From contig CM037837.1 of the NCBI GenBank assembly GCA_021234535.1, positions 868,001 to 932,000 of the forward strand: 64,000 bases of DNA, in the 5' to 3' direction. The position numbers and the translations under genes were made by a program. Below, piece by piece: positions 61,001 through 64,000 of this stretch. The notes beneath the pieces were generated by a model, which did not search any database, was not told the origin of the DNA, and saw nothing but the letters and a program-made list of their open reading frames with translations. How positions within the stretch are numbered: the first letter of the stretch is position 1; every line of letters begins with the position of its first letter. The stretch is from Stichopus chloronotus. Its lineage: Eukaryota; Echinodermata; Holothuroidea; Aspidochirotida; Stichopodidae.

Positions 61001-64000
61001 TTGTTTTTCTCATTGTGTATTATTTCTAAAAGAGTGTCCTCTGACGGTTTCTACATGCAAAGAAACACAAAACACGTAGACACGATACGTTAATACTGGG
61101 GACAATTATCAAGAACTGTGTTACAGACAGTATCAAGTATAATGTAAACAACTTCGTATAAGCATTATAACAAGTAAATACATGCCAAGTGTATGTTAGT
61201 ATATCAGTATACGAAATTCAAACAGCCCACCTATATTGTGTATTCTTCATAACCTAATGCAATGCAAATATATACTTTACACTGTTGACAACAATATGTT
61301 TAAGGTTTCTTGCAACAATGCTTATAGTATCGTAATTATTCTTTGAAGACAGTGAAGAAAGACAGAGAATGTGTTATTTATATTTTCTATAGACTGAAAT
61401 AAATGTTTTACAAATGTTATGTTAATAATGTCACAGATTTTCCAACACAAAATACACTTCTGTGAATGAATATTTTTTTGACAGATTCATGGTCTTCAAA
61501 CAGAACGTGCTGTTGAAATAATGTTTTAACCTAAATTAATTGAGAACAATTTTCAGTACTTTAATTTTAATGCTTTTTTCATTCGTAATAGCAACGTCTG
61601 AAATGATTTTGCTCTGCTCAATCAAATACGGCACTCACATGAAACTCAAAATTTGACACCTTTAACGTTTTGAGCAAGACAAAAATACACATATATAAGA
61701 CATGCAACAGCCCTCCAAAAAATCTCTCTGAAAGGCTGACACGAAATTCATTGTGAAACACTAACAAGAGGCAAAATTTATATAATTTTTGCAAAACTAT
61801 TTGTTCGCTTTGTAAATACTCATCTTCTAAAGATGAATTCAGACTTAAGTAGGACGCTTGCTTAGGGTGATAGCGACAGAAGGCCAAAGGGGGTAATTTT
61901 TCTGAATGTCCCCGTCAAACTTAAGTATTTTTAAAGTTGTTACAAAGACTTAACCCATGATATTATATTACCATGGGATATGACCAAAGGTACAATGATA
62001 TGCCACATTGCGTCCTTTATCTGACGGTAGGCCTCGCCGCCCTGGCACTTATATGCAATAGAACGGAAAGGTTCTTGACCTTACCTAGGAATTGTCATAT
62101 ATAGGTTGAAAAAAGTTATAAAGACCTTTTCATGACAGTGCACCTTTCAAATTTCCACTTGATAAAGAGAATGTCACTTGTGAACCAATATTTGAACGTT
62201 TCATGTACAGCGAAAGGCAAAATGATAACACTTTACTATCATCGAATAGGGCACATCAATGGCCCTGTGTGTACGATGTGTGTCATTCGGACTTTCTATA
62301 TCCTGTACCCATTACATGTTACCGCAGATTACTACGCCCAACAATCGTTCAGCTGGCTTTGCAACAACAAAGTCGTTTGTGGAACTCGGAACAATTGCAT
62401 CATCGTTATCTACATCAAACGTGTGAAAGGAAAACATGGGAAATAGGACTGTCTAGATTACAATTTAACTCCTCACATTGATGGAACCATTTTATCCCAT
62501 TTCATTCATGCCAAGCACCAAAATTGCCATTCTGTTAAATTCACACTCTTATATCAGTATTCCTTCCAGTCGGTGTCTCTACATACGGCATTTACAGTTA
62601 TAATTAAAATGTGAACAGTGAAAATAAATACAAGGCCAACAAAAAAAACTGTTTTTTTTCAGACTAAATAATTTCTTTTTTTGTTTTTGTTTTGATTTTG
62701 GTTCAACATGGGCTTTTTTTTTCTTTTCCAGATTCCCTGATCCCTCCTCTTTAGTTTCTACTTCAAGCCTTCCCCCATCTACACTACGTTCCCCGGTCTC
62801 GTCCCATTTTGTCATCAAAATCGTGTCCTGCAAGACGATAATGATACACGATATGCATGAACACGCTATGCTGATAACCGGTCGTATTAGTTTACCAGAT
62901 AGGTTAAAAGTTCATGAAGGGTTCTCAAACCCCTTGACACATTGCACGTGCCATCCATCGTCGCTCCGAACATGGTCTTGTAGGTATACAACCCTTTTGA
63001 GACAATTCAAGATAATTTCCCTCTTGCGAAATATGAAAGAAAACACGTCAAGCACTTTCGGTCAGCATGTAAAGCCACAGCTCAACTCAAAGTCTTTAGT
63101 GGTTGGGTGGGGAGGGGGGAGGTAGCGATTCGTATACACGCAAGTATTATGTATGCGGGCCAGTCGTAACTGTCTCGCAGAGTCTAAAATCTGTTTGAAC
63201 TTTCAAAGGAAAGGACAATGTCAAAACACGTGAACTTACTAATAAATATATTAAAAGTAGCCGTAGATAAAACTAACATTTTCATGTTAGTGCAAAATTT
63301 GCTGAAAGAAGTCCATGATAATTACAGAATATTTTCGTTCTAGTTATTACGCAGTTGTTACGTTACGCAAGAGTACGAACCAAAGTGAATCAAAGTACAA
63401 ACAGGATAAACTTTTGAAAGGAGCCTGTGTGGGTACAATGGGGCTGGTTCCACGGGGGCAGCGAGGGCAGCTGCACCCTTGTCGTTCTTCCAGTGCGCAT
63501 GTGGTGGGACAGCAGGTGCATCAAGGTGAGCTTTTCGTAAACCCAAAAATATCACTTGGTTTTACGGAAATTTAGGCATGCTAGTCTCTAAATGTGATAT
63601 ACAATATCAATGTCATTTCTAGACACCGTTTCATCACCGCACCAACACTTAAATACGCATTTTACGTTTGACGGAATGACGTGACGTGTACACAGTGCAC
63701 ACCTGGTGAGCCACCAGGCAGTAGCTCACCGTTTCGTGACCGGACAACTGGCCTCGGACAATTTTCCCACTCAGAGAATTCTCCCTCCCACTCCCCTCCT
63801 CCCCCCCCCCCCCATAATTGCTTCGAGGAATTAGTGAAGCAAGGGATTACAGGGAGATTGTCGGGGTAATTGCCCCGGAGCCCGCCCTTCGAAAATGCTA
63901 TTTCAAACGGTTGTCCTGCTGCTCACAAAAGGTACGACATCTGTCTAGAGAGTTGTGTTAAAGATTTCTCCTGCGCACCTCTGCATTCTACTTCCAAAAA
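58029..64000. other. Mostly non-coding stretch to the window end
   Basis: AT-rich until about 62.7 kb, with a T18 run near 60938-60956 and (TTGG)n at 59920-59937. The last kilobase is more GC-rich. Around 63431-63530 a GC-rich patch ends in CATCAAG/GTGAGC, an exon-like edge, but both strands are open and no family is recognised. A C12-C14 run lies near 63801-63814, and a GGGGTAATTGCCCCGG word near 63864 looks repeat-derived. No gene is supported. Confidence 0.45.

Noticed and set aside
63315..63575. GC-rich frame ending at CATCAAG/GTGAGC
   Set aside because: Both strands are open, there is no clear acceptor, and the Gly/Gln/Ala-rich composition is not informative.

Overview
This is a stretch of an animal nuclear genome that is poor in genes and rich in repeats. 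It is AT-rich, dotted with homopolymer G or C runs of 10-20 bases and short microsatellites, and littered with old retrotransposon and DNA-transposon debris. No reading frame exceeds about 150 codons, and the frames of 60-140 codons are about as numerous as chance would give. There is no bacterial gene organisation, no operon and no rRNA or tRNA that I could recognise. The transposon mix (Penelope-like elements, a CR1/L2-type LINE, hAT-type and TTAA-type non-autonomous DNA elements), the repeat families carrying TGACCTTTGACCT words, and the many poly-G/poly-C tracts suggest a marine deuterostome. An echinoderm such as a sea cucumber is my best guess, but it is an inference from style, not a demonstrated identity.

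Layout. 1-9.4 kb: non-coding, with a 36-bp minisatellite (about 3 kb), a pair of X-box-like palindromes (5.3 kb) and a degenerate tandem block full of AGGTCA half-sites (5.4-6.1 kb). 9.4-10.2 kb: a long ATC/TCA microsatellite with a higher-order repeat, bounded on its left by a hairpin. 12.1-13.5 kb: two GACTCGGACTC-type minisatellite patches. 17.6 kb: a short ORF with a good start context that may be a first exon. 18.0 and 27.5-27.9 kb: copies of one dispersed repeat, the second partly duplicated in tandem. 21 kb: an old tandem duplication. 24.6-25.9 kb: an antisense Penelope-like reverse transcriptase remnant lying beside the 5'-truncated 3' end of a CR1/L2-like LINE. 29.6 kb: a small exon candidate with both splice sites. 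33.3-34.6 kb: a MITE-like inverted repeat and a second TGACCTTTGACCT block. 37.8-39.2 kb: the most gene-like part, with a possible minus-strand exon and a convincing plus-strand first coding exon (signal peptide, upstream in-frame stop, perfect GTAAGT donor). 41.5-44.3 kb: a TA microsatellite, a second Penelope-like remnant, and two copies of a hAT-type element, one complete with TIRs and an 8-bp duplication and itself containing a nested element. 48.8 kb: another possible minus-strand exon. 49.5-49.9 kb: a TTAA-flanked MITE with perfect 17-bp TIRs. 50-64 kb: essentially featureless.

If the 39.0 kb exon is real, the following 25 kb would be at least partly its first intron, and its later exons probably lie outside the window. 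I found no evidence for an unknown multi-gene system. The most useful results are the composite hAT insertion, the two Penelope-like fragments, the MITE and the signal-peptide exon.
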